A stretch of DNA of 53,735 bases from DASTHS01 sp035718085 (GTDB lineage Bacteria; Actinomycetota; Acidimicrobiia; Acidimicrobiales; Palsa-688): positions 1-53,735 of the forward strand of contig DASTHS010000199.1 in the NCBI GenBank assembly GCA_035718085.1, read 5' to 3'. The first letter of the stretch is position 1. Each line of letters begins with the position of its first letter. Made by a program: the position numbers and the translations under genes. Shown in pieces: positions 15,598-24,200 of the stretch. The notes under the pieces were generated by a model. The model was not told the DNA's origin and did not search any database. It saw only the letters and a list, made by a program, of their open reading frames with translations.

Positions 15598-16269
15598 ATG
15601 ACGCTCGAGGTCGACACCAAGGATTGCACCGCTCTGTCGGACACCGAGCTGGGGGAGATGGCCGACATCGTCACCGACGGCCCCGCCGGGTTCGACATCG
15701 GCCTTCTGTCCAAGCAAGCAGAGGCGTGGGTGCTCATCACCCAGGCCCGCGACGCCGGCAAGCTCGCCGGCTTCTCGTTCTGCACGCTCGAACGCATCGG
15801 CGGCACGCCGTGCCTGCTCTGGGGCCTGGCCTCGGTCAAGCGCACCGCCAAGCGTGACAGCGTGCTCAAGGCCGTCGCCGCCGACCAGTTCCGCCGGGCG
15901 GTGCTGGCGTTCCCCGACGAAGACGTCCTCGTCGGCACCCGGTTCATCGACCCCGGCGCCTTCGCCGCGTTCGCCGGCCTGGAAGACGTGTGCCCCCGCC
16001 CCGGCCACAAGCCGACCGGCGAGGAGCGCGCCTGGAGCCGCCGGCTGGCGAAGCGCTTCGGTGCCGAGGGTCGCATCGACGACCGGTCGTTCGTGGTCAC
16101 CGGCGACGGGTCGGCCGCCGGGGTGTTCGACTTTTCCGCCGCCAAGCCCGAGAAGGTCGACGCCGAGGTCGCCGCCCTCTTCGCCCCCCTCGACCACGAC
16201 CGCCACGACGTGCTCATCGCCTTCGGCTGGGGCATGGCCGAAGACCTCGCCGGCCGCTACGGCTCGTAG
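15598..16269 (+). CDS. Conserved-looking protein of unknown function downstream of dnaE
   Basis: A 223-residue cytoplasmic protein that I do not recognise. It starts at ATG 15598 with TAGGAGAG 11 nt upstream, 41 bp after dnaE, so it is probably read with dnaE. The middle (LAGFSFCTLERIGGTPCLLWGLASVKR) looks like the central beta strands of a GNAT-like fold. The VLVGTRFIDPGAFAAF stretch would fit the same idea, but no clear acetyl-CoA P-loop is visible. There is no signal peptide or membrane segment. The strong G/C third-position bias supports a real gene. A hairpin 26 bp after its stop would end the transcript. Confidence 0.75.
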   Translation: MTLEVDTKDCTALSDTELGEMADIVTDGPAGFDIGLLSKQAEAWVLITQARDAGKLAGFSFCTLERIGGTPCLLWGLASVKRTAKRDSVLKAVAADQFRRAVLAFPDEDVLVGTRFIDPGAFAAFAGLEDVCPRPGHKPTGEERAWSRRLAKRFGAEGRIDDRSFVVTGDGSAAGVFDFSAAKPEKVDAEVAALFAPLDHDRHDVLIAFGWGMAEDLAGRYGS

Positions 16270-16295
16270 CGCCGCCCACCTCGTCGCAGTGCGGT

Positions 16296-16317
16296 GCCCG
16301 GGCCTGGCGGCCCGGGC
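16296..16317. terminator. Hairpin between convergent genes
   Basis: GCCCGGGCC (16296-16304) and GGCCCGGGC (16309-16317) form a perfect 9-bp stem with a TGGC loop. It lies between the convergent stops at 16269 and 16355 and could stop transcription from both sides. There is no T-run. Confidence 0.6.
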
Positions 16318-16354
16318 CGGCGCGATCGGCGCCACGTCCGCGCTGGGGCCCCGG

Positions 16355-17023
16355 TCAGGGGTGGGGCAGCACCGCCTCGACGACCTTGTGGCAGTGCCCG
16401 TCGATCGGCGGGGTGAGGGCCACCACGAGGCGGACGCCCTTCGGGGCGGTGGCCCGCGTGATGCCGGCGCGGTCCATCGCCGCGGCACGGGCGCGGTCGA
16501 GGCAGGCCAGCTCGCGCTGGGCGCCCTGCCACCAGAACCGGCACGCCAGGTAGGACCCCTCACGGCGCAGCTGCACCGGCCCCCGGGTCTCGACCACCGC
16601 GATCGACGGGCTGTCGGGGCGGCGTTCCCAGAAGGGCACGGCCGGCCCGTGCAGGCCGAGCAGCGGCGTGTCGCCGGGGTGCAGCAGGGGCCGGAGCAGC
16701 CGCTCGACCTGCCGGCCGCGCAGGTGGCCGACCGGCTCGGGGGCCGAGGCGCACACCACGCCCTCGGGCTGGCAGGGGTCGGGCAGGGCGTCGGCGTCGC
16801 CGCCGACGGTCACCTCGACGAGGTCGTAGGGGGCCAGGCGGGGGGGCGGTGCGGCCGACCAGGCCCGCACCAGGGCCCCCGAGGCCGTCTCGACCCCGGC
16901 GCACTGGCCCCCGTCGGCGGCCAGCACCAGCAGGCGCAGCGTGACCCCGGGCAGGGCCTCGAGCCGGGGCACGTCGGCGAGGACCCGGAAGTCGGGGGCG
17001 GTGGTGGCGGTCACGGTGCTCAT
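16355..17023 (-). CDS. Protein of unknown function
   Basis: A 222-residue protein with no family that I recognise. It starts at ATG 17023 (MSTVTATTAPDFRVL). There is no signal peptide or membrane helix. The C-terminal half has several aromatic and beta-like stretches (SIAVVETRGPVQLRREGSYLA, FWWQGAQRELACLD). Six cysteines are scattered and do not form a known metal motif. Third-position G/C bias and a fitting upstream TACGAT element support expression. It lies 88 bp after the YyaL-type gene on the same strand. Confidence 0.7.
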   Translation of the reverse strand: MSTVTATTAPDFRVLADVPRLEALPGVTLRLLVLAADGGQCAGVETASGALVRAWSAAPPPRLAPYDLVEVTVGGDADALPDPCQPEGVVCASAPEPVGHLRGRQVERLLRPLLHPGDTPLLGLHGPAVPFWERRPDSPSIAVVETRGPVQLRREGSYLACRFWWQGAQRELACLDRARAAAMDRAGITRATAPKGVRLVVALTPPIDGHCHKVVEAVLPHP

Positions 17024-17076
17024 CGTGGCGGCTGGCCCGGCCGGAGGGGTGGATCCCCGCCTCCTGGGCGCCAGGG

Positions 17077-17082
17077 ATCGTA
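17077..17082 (-). promoter_or_regulatory. Candidate -10 box (TACGAT) for the unknown gene at 16355-17023
   Basis: On the minus strand TACGAT fits TANNNT and would give a leader of about 47 nt. That leader contains AGGAGG far from the ATG and a small CCTGG/CCAGG hairpin. No -35 is clear. Confidence 0.35.
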
Positions 17083-17111
17083 GCCGCCCGCGACCCACGG
17101 GCCCCCGGCGC

Positions 17112-19106
17112 TCAGCGGGCCAGCAGGCGGGTGACCTCGGCGGGGTCGTCGGTGGGGGCGGCGCACACGTAGCCGCGGCACACGTAGGCGAAGCCGTCGC
17201 GACCCGGGCCCGTGCGCCCCTCCCACAGCGGCGAGGGGTACGGCGCGCCCCAGGCCAGCACCCGGTCGGGGTCGTAGCCGGCCCGGGCAGCGGCGACGAG
17301 GTCGGGGCGGTCACCGGTGACCACCACCTCCACGCCGTCGGCGGCCATGGCGGCGGCGACGGCCACCATCCCGGTGAACGCCGCAGGGGCCTTGGCCATC
17401 GCCGGGGCCATGGCGTCGAGCACCCGCCGGGCCCGGTCGCGGTGGGCGGCGTCGCCGGTGAGGGCGCCGAGTCGGCCCAGGGCGGCAGCGGCGACGGTGT
17501 TGGTCGACGGGGTGGCGCCGTCGTAGGTGTCGACGGGGCGGGCGATGAGGGCCTCGGCGTCGCGCCCGGCGGTCGTGAACACCCCTTGCTCCTCGTCGAA
17601 GCACAGCGCCGCCAGCGCCTCGGCGGCGGCGACGGCCTCGTCGAGCCACCGGGCGCGGCCCGTCGCCTCCGCCAAGCGGGTGAACGCCTCCACCAGCCAG
17701 GCCATGTCGGCGCCGTAGGCCAGGTGGCGGGCGCCGCTGCCGGCCTGCCACGACCGCCTCCAGCGCCCGTCGGTGCCCCGCAGCTCGGCCAGGAGGAACC
17801 CGGCGACCTCCTCGGCGGCCGCCACCCACGCCGGCCGGTCGAGGGCGGCGCCGCACTCGGCCAGGGCGGCGACGGCCATGGCGTTCCACTCGGTGAGCAC
17901 CTTGTCGTCGAGGCCGGGCCGCACCCGCCGCTCGCGGACGGCCAGCAGGTCACGGCGACCCTGCTCGATGGCGGCCGGCCGCTGGAGGCGGCCCCGACCG
18001 GGCCGCCACAGGATGTTGGTGTGCTCCCAGTTGCCCTCGGGCGTGGCGCCGTACCAGTCGGCGACCTCGGCGCCGGCCACGGCCACCAACTCGTCGTAGG
18101 ACCAGGTGGCGAACTTGCCCTCGACGCCCTCGGCGTCGGCGTCCTCGGCCGACGAGAGGCCCCCGGAGGGCTGGCGGATAGGGGGCGCCAGCAGGTAGCC
18201 GACGGTCTCCTCGACCACGTGGCGGTAGTCGGGCCGGCCGGTCACCTGCCAGGCGTGGAGGTAGGTGCGGGCCAGCTGGGCGTTGTCGTAGAGCATCTTC
18301 TCGAAGTGGGGGACCAGCCAGCGCCGGTCGGTGGCATACCGGGCGAAGCCGCCGGCCAGGTGGTCGTAGATGCCGCCGGCGGCCATGGCGTCGAGGGTCA
18401 CCGTCGCCGCCTCGAGCAGGGCCGGGTCGTCCCGGCGCACGTGCTCGGCCAGCAGCAGGTCGAGGGTGACGGGGGTCGGGAACTTCGGCGGCGGCCCGAA
18501 CCCGCCCCACTCGCGGTCGAGGCGACCGGCGACGGCCCGGGCGGTGGCCAGGGCCAGGCCGGGGTCGGCGCCCGCCTGCCGGTCGCCGTCGGCCGCCCAC
18601 GTGCGGCTGGGCAGCGCCACGCCGCGCTCGACCATGCCGGCGAGCTGGGCGGCGTCGGCCTCGATGCCGGCACGCCGCTCGGTCCAGGCCGCCTCCACCC
18701 GCTCGAGCAGGTCGACGAAGGCGGCGCGGGGGAAGTAGGTGCCGGCGAAGAACGGGCGGCCGTCGGGCAGCAGCAGCACCGTCATCGGCCAGCCACCCGA
18801 GCCGTTGACGGCCTGGGCCGCCTCCATGTAGACGGCGTCGACGTCGGGCCGCTCTTCACGGTCGACCTTGACCGGGACCGTCACCCGGTTGACCACGGCG
18901 GCTGCGTCGGGGTCCTCGAAGCTCTCGTGGGCCATCACGTGGCACCAGTGGCAGGCGCTGTAGCCGACGCTGAGCAGGATCGGCACGTCGCGGCGCCGGG
19001 CCTCGGCGAACGCCTCGTCGCCCCAGGGCCACCAGTCGACCGGGTTCTCGGCGTGCTGGCGGAGGTAGGGGCTGGCCTCGTGCGCCAGACGGTTGGTGGT
19101 CGTCAC
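17112..19106 (-). CDS. YyaL/SSP411-type thioredoxin-domain protein (DUF255)
   Basis: A 664-residue protein. Residues about 1-170 are the DUF255 thioredoxin-like domain: LAHEASPYLRQHAENPVDW, then SACHWCHVMAHESFED with the CxxC pair C52 and C55, then KVDREERPD and the cis-Pro-like GGWPMTV region. The rest is an alpha/alpha toroid resembling six-hairpin glycosidases (FEKMLYDNAQLARTYLHAW, LTEWNAMAVAALAE). The family is widespread and its reaction is not firmly known. Length and motifs are complete. The start is GTG 19106; a strong hairpin separates it from the upstream ABC transporter gene, so it is a separate unit. Confidence 0.9.
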   Translation of the reverse strand: MTTTNRLAHEASPYLRQHAENPVDWWPWGDEAFAEARRRDVPILLSVGYSACHWCHVMAHESFEDPDAAAVVNRVTVPVKVDREERPDVDAVYMEAAQAVNGSGGWPMTVLLLPDGRPFFAGTYFPRAAFVDLLERVEAAWTERRAGIEADAAQLAGMVERGVALPSRTWAADGDRQAGADPGLALATARAVAGRLDREWGGFGPPPKFPTPVTLDLLLAEHVRRDDPALLEAATVTLDAMAAGGIYDHLAGGFARYATDRRWLVPHFEKMLYDNAQLARTYLHAWQVTGRPDYRHVVEETVGYLLAPPIRQPSGGLSSAEDADAEGVEGKFATWSYDELVAVAGAEVADWYGATPEGNWEHTNILWRPGRGRLQRPAAIEQGRRDLLAVRERRVRPGLDDKVLTEWNAMAVAALAECGAALDRPAWVAAAEEVAGFLLAELRGTDGRWRRSWQAGSGARHLAYGADMAWLVEAFTRLAEATGRARWLDEAVAAAEALAALCFDEEQGVFTTAGRDAEALIARPVDTYDGATPSTNTVAAAALGRLGALTGDAAHRDRARRVLDAMAPAMAKAPAAFTGMVAVAAAMAADGVEVVVTGDRPDLVAAARAGYDPDRVLAWGAPYPSPLWEGRTGPGRDGFAYVCRGYVCAAPTDDPAEVTRLLAR

Positions 19107-19135
19107 CCCGCAACGCTACCGGGCGCCCCGACGCG

Positions 19136-19175
19136 CCTCGGGGCCGGCGCGCCGAGCGGCGCACCGGCCCCGAGG
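19136..19175 (-). terminator. Strong hairpin after the second ABC importer operon
   Basis: CCTCGGGGCCGG (19136-19147) and CCGGCCCCGAGG (19164-19175) are perfect 12-bp arms; inside them GCGCC/GGCGC pair for another 5 bp around GAGC. It lies 20 nt after the stop of the binding-protein gene on the minus strand. No T-run, as usual in such GC-rich genomes. Confidence 0.75.
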
Positions 19176-19194
19176 GGTCGTGGTCGGGTCCGGC

Positions 19195-20490
19195 CTAGAA
19201 GTTGGCCGGCGGGGTCGCCTGCGGCCCGGTGTAGGTCGTGATCGGCCCGGTCTCCGTGGCCTTGTAGACCGGTCCGAAGGCCGTCAGGTTCCCGTCTTGG
19301 ATCTTGGCCATCTGCTCACCCTCGTAGCCCCGGTGGTCGGTGGGGCTGAAGGTCAGCGGGAGCAGCCCGGGGCCCTGCAGGTCGGCGCTGTTGACGGCGT
19401 CGAGCAGGCTCTGGCGGGTCAGGTTCTTGCCGGCCTTCTGGAGCAGCTGCACGAAGTTGTAGCCCACCGACATGCCGAAGATGGTGTTGGCGTCGAAGGG
19501 GTTCTTGGCGTCGTACTGGTCGTGGATCTTCTTGAACAGCGTGGTCCACGGGTTGCTCGTGTCGGTGAAGCTCGGCAGGTAGCTCGCGGTGATCACCCCG
19601 TTGAGCAGTGATGCCCCGGCGGCGCCCTTCGAGAAGCTCTGCAGCAGGCCACCCATGGTGTAGGGGTCGGCGGCGATGCTCGAGACGACGAACTGGGGGT
19701 GGTAGCCGATCTGGGCGGCGGCCAGCTCGGCGAGGGCGAACGCCGCCGGGATGGCGAACCCGACGACCACCTGGGCGCCGGCCTGCTGCAGCTTCGACAT
19801 CTGGGTGCCCAGGCCGGAGGTCAAGGCGCTGACGTCGTAGCTCTGCTGGGACACCACGTCGGCGGGCTTGAGCTCGGTGTCGAGGCCCTGCTTGCCGCCC
19901 TGGCCCACGTCGTCGTTCTGGAGCAGGTAGCCGACCTTCTGGCCGGCCATGTTCTGGGCGATGTACTGCCCGAGGATGCGGCCCTCGATGGCGTAGTTGG
20001 TCTGGTAGCCGGTGGTCCAGGGGTACTGCTTGGGCTGGTTCCAGCACACGCAACCCGACGCCACGAACAGGTCGGGCACCTTGTTGCTGTTCAGGAACGG
20101 CTGCACCTGCTGGTGGGTCGGGGTGCCCAGACCGTTGAGGATGGCGAACACACCGTCCTGCTCGACCAGCTTGCGCACGACCGTCGACGTCTGGGACGGG
20201 TTGTAGGCGTCGTCTTGGTAGTTGTAGGTGATCTTCCGACCGTCGACGCCGCCCTTGGCGTTGACGTAGGCGAACAGCGCAGCGGTGGCCGGGGCGATCT
20301 CGCTGTAGCCGGGCGCGGCCGGGCCGGTGAGGGGCTGGTGGCTGCCGATGGTGATCGACGTGGCGGTGACGCCCGGGGCGCTCGCCCCGCCGCCGCCAGC
20401 AGCGTTGGAGCTGCTGCCGCCGCTGCTGCCGCAGGCCGATGCGAGCAGAGCCGTGCCGGCTGCGATCGCCGCGAGCCGTCGTGCGTTCAT
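19195..20490 (-). CDS. Second branched-chain-type ABC importer, substrate-binding lipoprotein
   Basis: A 431-residue lipoprotein of the Leu/Ile/Val-binding class, with signal peptide and lipobox LASAC (C20), then a Gly/Ser/Ala linker to about residue 40. The mature part begins TSITIGSHQPLTGPAAPGYSE. Residues 144-160 (VASGCVCWNQPKQYPWT) carry an unusual CVC pair (C147, C149) where relatives usually lack cysteines. It starts at ATG 20490 with AGGGGGG 3 nt upstream. It is the last gene of the second transport set. The low resemblance to the first binding protein suggests a different ligand, perhaps an amide, urea or aromatic acid rather than an amino acid; this is inference. Confidence 0.9.
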   Translation of the reverse strand: MNARRLAAIAAGTALLASACGSSGGSSSNAAGGGGASAPGVTATSITIGSHQPLTGPAAPGYSEIAPATAALFAYVNAKGGVDGRKITYNYQDDAYNPSQTSTVVRKLVEQDGVFAILNGLGTPTHQQVQPFLNSNKVPDLFVASGCVCWNQPKQYPWTTGYQTNYAIEGRILGQYIAQNMAGQKVGYLLQNDDVGQGGKQGLDTELKPADVVSQQSYDVSALTSGLGTQMSKLQQAGAQVVVGFAIPAAFALAELAAAQIGYHPQFVVSSIAADPYTMGGLLQSFSKGAAGASLLNGVITASYLPSFTDTSNPWTTLFKKIHDQYDAKNPFDANTIFGMSVGYNFVQLLQKAGKNLTRQSLLDAVNSADLQGPGLLPLTFSPTDHRGYEGEQMAKIQDGNLTAFGPVYKATETGPITTYTGPQATPPANF

Positions 20491-20515
20491 GTTCCCCCCT
20501 GGGATGTTTTGTCGG

Positions 20516-20548
20516 GGCGGCTGGCATGTCAGCCGCCGGCGGACCCTA
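20516..20548 (-). promoter_or_regulatory. Hairpin and possible internal promoter before the second binding-protein gene
   Basis: GGCGGCTG (20516-20523) and CAGCCGCC (20530-20537) form an 8-bp stem with a 6-nt loop. Just upstream on the minus strand TAGGGT (20548-20543) fits a TANNNT -10 box. Either could give the binding protein a separate or more stable message than the permease genes. Confidence 0.4.
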
Positions 20549-20557
20549 CAGGACCGG

Positions 20558-21685
20558 CTACGGACCCGCAGGGATGGTGGTGGCCGGTCGACGCCGCGAC
20601 GTGAGCGCCCACCAGGTGCGGCGCACCGCAGCGGCGATGCCTCCGGGGAAGGCGAGCATGACGACGATCAGCATCCCACCGAAGATGGCCAGCGCCAGGT
20701 TGGCGCCGATCTGCTTGGAGAGCCCCACACCGTTGCTGATCGATGTCGCCCAGCTCGGCAGGTACACCAGCACGATCGAGCCGAGCACCGCGCCGGGGAG
20801 GTTGCCCATGCCCCCGATGACGATGGCGACGAGCAGCTGGATCGACAGGGCCAGGGAGAAGCCACCCGGTCCGACGGTGGGGGTGACCAGGGCCAGCAGG
20901 CCGCCGGCCAGCCCGGCGCACGCGGCGCTGACGGTGAAGGCCAGGATCTGGGTGCGCGGCACCGAGATGCCGGCGAGCGACGCGGCGATCTCGTCGTCGC
21001 GCACGGCGCGGAAGTTGCGGCCCACCCGGCCGCGCGACAGGTTCGCCAGCAAGAACAGCGTGACGGCGGCGCCGATGATGCAGATGTAGGCGCCCCAGCG
21101 TTCGATGGGGGCGTTCGTGCCGAGCCACCCCGGCGGGAGGGGGGGGTTGATCGTCAGGCCCTCGTCGCGCCCGAAGTACTTGTAGTTCTTGGGTATCTCC
21201 GGGAGCCCGACGGCCAGTGCCAGGGTGGCTCCGGCCAGGTAGGGGCCGCGGAGACGGGCGGCGACGGCGCCGACCAGCACGCCGGCGACCCCACCGGCGA
21301 GCGCGGAGAGCAGCAGCACGACGACGAGGGGGAGGTGGGCGTGGAGCAGGAGCACAGCGGCGCAGTAGGCACCGACGGCCATGAGGGCACCGTGGCCGAG
21401 GGAGATCTGGCCGTTGAGGCCGGTGAGCACGGTCAGGCCGGCGACGGCGACGAGGTAGGCGGCGATCTCGGCGAGCTGGAAGTCGCGGTAGCGGCTGATG
21501 CCGTTGGCGATGAGGATGCCGATCACGGCGAAGGCCAGGGCGAAGATGGCGGTGCGGGCGACGACGGGCAGCCGTTCCCACGCGCTGCGGGCCCGGCCCG
21601 ACGGTGCGGACGGTGGCGGCCCGTCCGCGTCGGTCACCGGGCCGGTGGTGCGAGCCGATTCGGGGGCGGCGGGGGTGGTGGCCAC
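20558..21685 (-). CDS. ABC importer permease, LivM type (second system)
   Basis: A 375-residue inner-membrane permease. An N-terminal tail of about 40 residues rich in Pro, Ala and Ser precedes the first helix. Family hallmarks are GLNGQISLGHGALMAVGAY, the RLRGPYLAGATLALAVGLPE segment and the coupling loop RAVRDDEIAASLAGISV. It starts at GTG 21685, one nucleotide after the LivH-type stop. It partners the LivH-type permease encoded directly upstream. Confidence 0.92.
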   Translation of the reverse strand: MATTPAAPESARTTGPVTDADGPPPSAPSGRARSAWERLPVVARTAIFALAFAVIGILIANGISRYRDFQLAEIAAYLVAVAGLTVLTGLNGQISLGHGALMAVGAYCAAVLLLHAHLPLVVVLLLSALAGGVAGVLVGAVAARLRGPYLAGATLALAVGLPEIPKNYKYFGRDEGLTINPPLPPGWLGTNAPIERWGAYICIIGAAVTLFLLANLSRGRVGRNFRAVRDDEIAASLAGISVPRTQILAFTVSAACAGLAGGLLALVTPTVGPGGFSLALSIQLLVAIVIGGMGNLPGAVLGSIVLVYLPSWATSISNGVGLSKQIGANLALAIFGGMLIVVMLAFPGGIAAAVRRTWWALTSRRRPATTIPAGP

Positions 21686-21686
21686 G

Positions 21687-22571
21687 TCAGACCCTCCTCG
21701 GGGCGATCCGGTTGAACAGGCCCTGGGGCCTGACCATGAGCACGGCGATCAGCAGCACGAGGGCGCCCTCGATCTCGTAGGTCGACGACACGTACCCGCC
21801 CACGTATTCACGGGTGAGCCCGAGCACCAGGCCGCCGATCAGCGCCCCGACGGGGCTGTCGAGGCCGCCGAGCACGGCGGCGGAGAACCCGTAGACGAGG
21901 ACGTCGTCCATGTAGTTCGGGCTCAGGGGCAGGATGCGGGGTGCCACCAGCACCCCGGCGAGCGACCCGGCGGCGGCGGCGAGCGCCCAGCCGAGGGTGA
22001 GCATGCGGCTGACCCGGATGCCCTGTAGGCGGGCCACCACCGGCTCGAACGCGGCGGCGCGCATCTTCAGGCCGAGCGACGTGTATTGGAACAGACCGAG
22101 GAGGGCGACCATGGTGAGGGCGACGGCGACGACGATGAAGGTGTCGAAGGGGGCGAACGCCACGCGGGTGGTGCCGACGCGGTAGCCGTTGCCGGAGAAG
22201 TGGGCGGGGAACGAGCGGCTCTTGCTGTTGCCCCAGATCATGCCGGCCAGCGCCTCGATCAGGGTGAAAAGACCGAGGGTCACGATGACCGCGTTGATGG
22301 GCGGCTTGTTCTCGACCGGCCGCACGAACACCCGCTCGACGACGGCGCCGAGCACCAAGCCGGCGATCAGGGCGCCGAAGAACGCCACCCAGTAGTTCGC
22401 CCCGCGGTCGATCAACGACAGGCCGATGTAGGTCGTGAGCATCGCCATGGCCCCGCCGGCGAAGTTGAGGATCCGGGTCGACCGCCAGATCAACACCAGT
22501 GACAGGGCCACAGCCGCGTAGACCATGCCCACGGAGAGGCCGTCGAGCGTGTAGTTGACGAATGCGTGCAC
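21687..22571 (-). CDS. ABC importer permease, LivH type (second system)
   Basis: A 294-residue membrane permease with about eight helices. Landmarks are the start GLSVGMVYAAVALSLVLIW, LNFAGGAMAMLTTYIG, the MRAAAFEPVVARLQGIRV coupling loop and the conserved end AVLMVRPQGLF. It starts at GTG 22571, 8 nt after the LivF-type gene. It is tightly packed in the five-gene minus-strand operon. Confidence 0.92.
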   Translation of the reverse strand: MHAFVNYTLDGLSVGMVYAAVALSLVLIWRSTRILNFAGGAMAMLTTYIGLSLIDRGANYWVAFFGALIAGLVLGAVVERVFVRPVENKPPINAVIVTLGLFTLIEALAGMIWGNSKSRSFPAHFSGNGYRVGTTRVAFAPFDTFIVVAVALTMVALLGLFQYTSLGLKMRAAAFEPVVARLQGIRVSRMLTLGWALAAAAGSLAGVLVAPRILPLSPNYMDDVLVYGFSAAVLGGLDSPVGALIGGLVLGLTREYVGGYVSSTYEIEGALVLLIAVLMVRPQGLFNRIAPRRV

Positions 22572-22579
22572 GCGGCCCC

Positions 22580-23287
22580 CTAGAAGCCCAGGTAGTGGTG
22601 ACGGAGGTCGGCGTCGGCCGCCAGCTCGGCGGCCGCCTTGGTGGTGACGACCTGCCCGAGCGACAGGACGACCCCGGTGGTGGCGATCGACAGCGCGCTC
22701 TTGGCGTTCTGCTCGACCAGCAGCACCGTGAGGCCTTGCTCGGCCGACAGGTCGCGCAGCAGGGCCATCATCTGGGCGGTGACGATCGGTGCCAGGCCGA
22801 GGCTGGGCTCGTCGAGCAGTAGCGCCTTCGGTCGCGACATGAGCGCCCGGCCGAGCACCAGCATCTGACGTTCGCCGCCGGAGAGGGTGAACGCCGATCG
22901 GCGGCGCCGCTGCGCCAGCGGGGGGAACAGGTCGTACATCTCCCCCAGGGCCGTCTTGCGGTCGGCGGTGTCGCGGCGCCAGATGGCCCCCAGGCGCAGG
23001 TTGTCGTCGACGGTGAGCTCGTTGATGACGCCGCGACCTTCGGGCACGTGGGCCACCCCGAGGCGCACGATGTCTTCGACCTTCATGGAGGTGAGGTCGT
23101 GGCCGTCGAACACGACGGTGCCCGCCTGCGGCTTGAGCAGCCCGGTGATGGTCTTGAGCAGCGTCGTCTTGCCCGCACCGTTGGCGCCGAGCACGGCGGT
23201 GACCGAGCCGTCGGGCACCTGCACCGTCACGTCGCGCAACGCCTGCACCGGCCCGTAGGACGCGGAGACCCCGCTGATCTCAAGCAC
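22580..23287 (-). CDS. ABC importer ATPase, LivF type (second system)
   Basis: A 235-residue ATPase. Walker A GANGAGKT is at about 34-41, followed by HVPEGRGVINELTV, signature LSGGERQML, Walker B ALLLDEPSLGLAP and the H-loop in LLVEQNAKSAL, all complete. It starts at GTG 23287, overlapping the LivG-type gene by 8 nt. It forms the ATPase pair with that protein. Confidence 0.92.
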   Translation of the reverse strand: MLEISGVSASYGPVQALRDVTVQVPDGSVTAVLGANGAGKTTLLKTITGLLKPQAGTVVFDGHDLTSMKVEDIVRLGVAHVPEGRGVINELTVDDNLRLGAIWRRDTADRKTALGEMYDLFPPLAQRRRRSAFTLSGGERQMLVLGRALMSRPKALLLDEPSLGLAPIVTAQMMALLRDLSAEQGLTVLLVEQNAKSALSIATTGVVLSLGQVVTTKAAAELAADADLRHHYLGF

Positions 23288-24107
23288 TGCGGCCCTCCGG
23301 CTCGTCGCTCGCGTCGAGCTCCATGTCGCCGTGCCCGATGCCCGACGCGTCTTCCCCCAGGTAGGCGCGGGTGACCCTGGGGTCGGCCTTCACCTCGTCG
23401 GGTGGCCCGGTGGCGATGACCCGGCCGAAGTCCAGCACGACCAGCCGGTCGCACACCGACATCACCAGGTCCATGTGGTGCTCGACCAGCAGCACGCTCA
23501 TGCGCTCGCTCAGCCGGCGGATCAGGTGGCCGAGCTCGGCCATCTCCGCCTCGGAGAGGCCGCTCGCCGGCTCGTCGAGCAGCAGCAGGGCGGGGTCGGC
23601 GACGAGGGCGCGGGCCAGGGCGACGCGCTTTTGGATTGCGTAGGGCAGCTCTGCGGGGCTGCGGTCGGCCCAGGCGCCGATGCGCATCTCTTCCATCACG
23701 GCGACCGCTCGTTCGCGCAGGCGGCGCTCGTCGCGTCCGGCTCGCGGCAGGCCGAAGAGGTTGGGCACGAAGCCGGCCCGGGCGGTGGTGGTGGCGCCGG
23801 CCATCACGTTCTCGGCGACAGAAAGGCCCGGGAAGAGCCCGACCCCCTGGAGGGTGCGGGCGATGCCGAGCTTGGCCAGGTCGTGGGGGCGGTGGCGCCG
23901 GAGGGGCCGGCCGTCGAGCACCAGCGTGCCGTCGCTCGGGCTGACGAACCCGCAGATGACGTTGAACAGCGTGGTCTTCCCGGCGCCGTTGGGGCCGATC
24001 ACCCCCACGGTCTCGTTCGGCGGCACGTGCAACGACACCCCGTCCAGGGCCGTCATGCCGCCGAAGCGGACCGTCACCGAGTCGACGACCAAGCGCTCTT
24101 CCCCCAC
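23280..24107 (-). CDS. ABC importer ATPase, LivG type (second system)
   Basis: With the GTG at 24107 this is a 275-residue ATPase with Walker A GPNGAGKT, the LivG-like GIARTLQGVGLFPGLSV region, Walker B ALLLLDEPASGLS and H-loop LLVEHHMDLVMSV. The signature position reads LPYAIQKRVALARAL, a degenerate form usual in LivG. The frame is open to a GTG at 24185. I prefer 24107 because residues after it match the family N-terminus and the extra 26 residues lie in the divergent promoter gap. It is the first gene of the operon, back to back with lacZ. Confidence 0.88.
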   Translation of the reverse strand: MGEERLVVDSVTVRFGGMTALDGVSLHVPPNETVGVIGPNGAGKTTLFNVICGFVSPSDGTLVLDGRPLRRHRPHDLAKLGIARTLQGVGLFPGLSVAENVMAGATTTARAGFVPNLFGLPRAGRDERRLRERAVAVMEEMRIGAWADRSPAELPYAIQKRVALARALVADPALLLLDEPASGLSEAEMAELGHLIRRLSERMSVLLVEHHMDLVMSVCDRLVVLDFGRVIATGPPDEVKADPRVTRAYLGEDASGIGHGDMELDASDEPEGRSA

Positions 24108-24200
24108 GGGCGTCAGTGTGGCATGCGGGGCGTTGCCGCGGCGCGGATCGACGTGGCAGGGTCCGATCGCACCCGCCGCCGCCACTCCCCGAGGAGCCCC

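Noticed and set aside
23331..24200. A 290-codon N-terminal extension of lacZ
   Set aside because: It would run through the opposite LivG- and LivF-type genes; the GTG at 24201 has a ribosome site and gives the family N-terminus.
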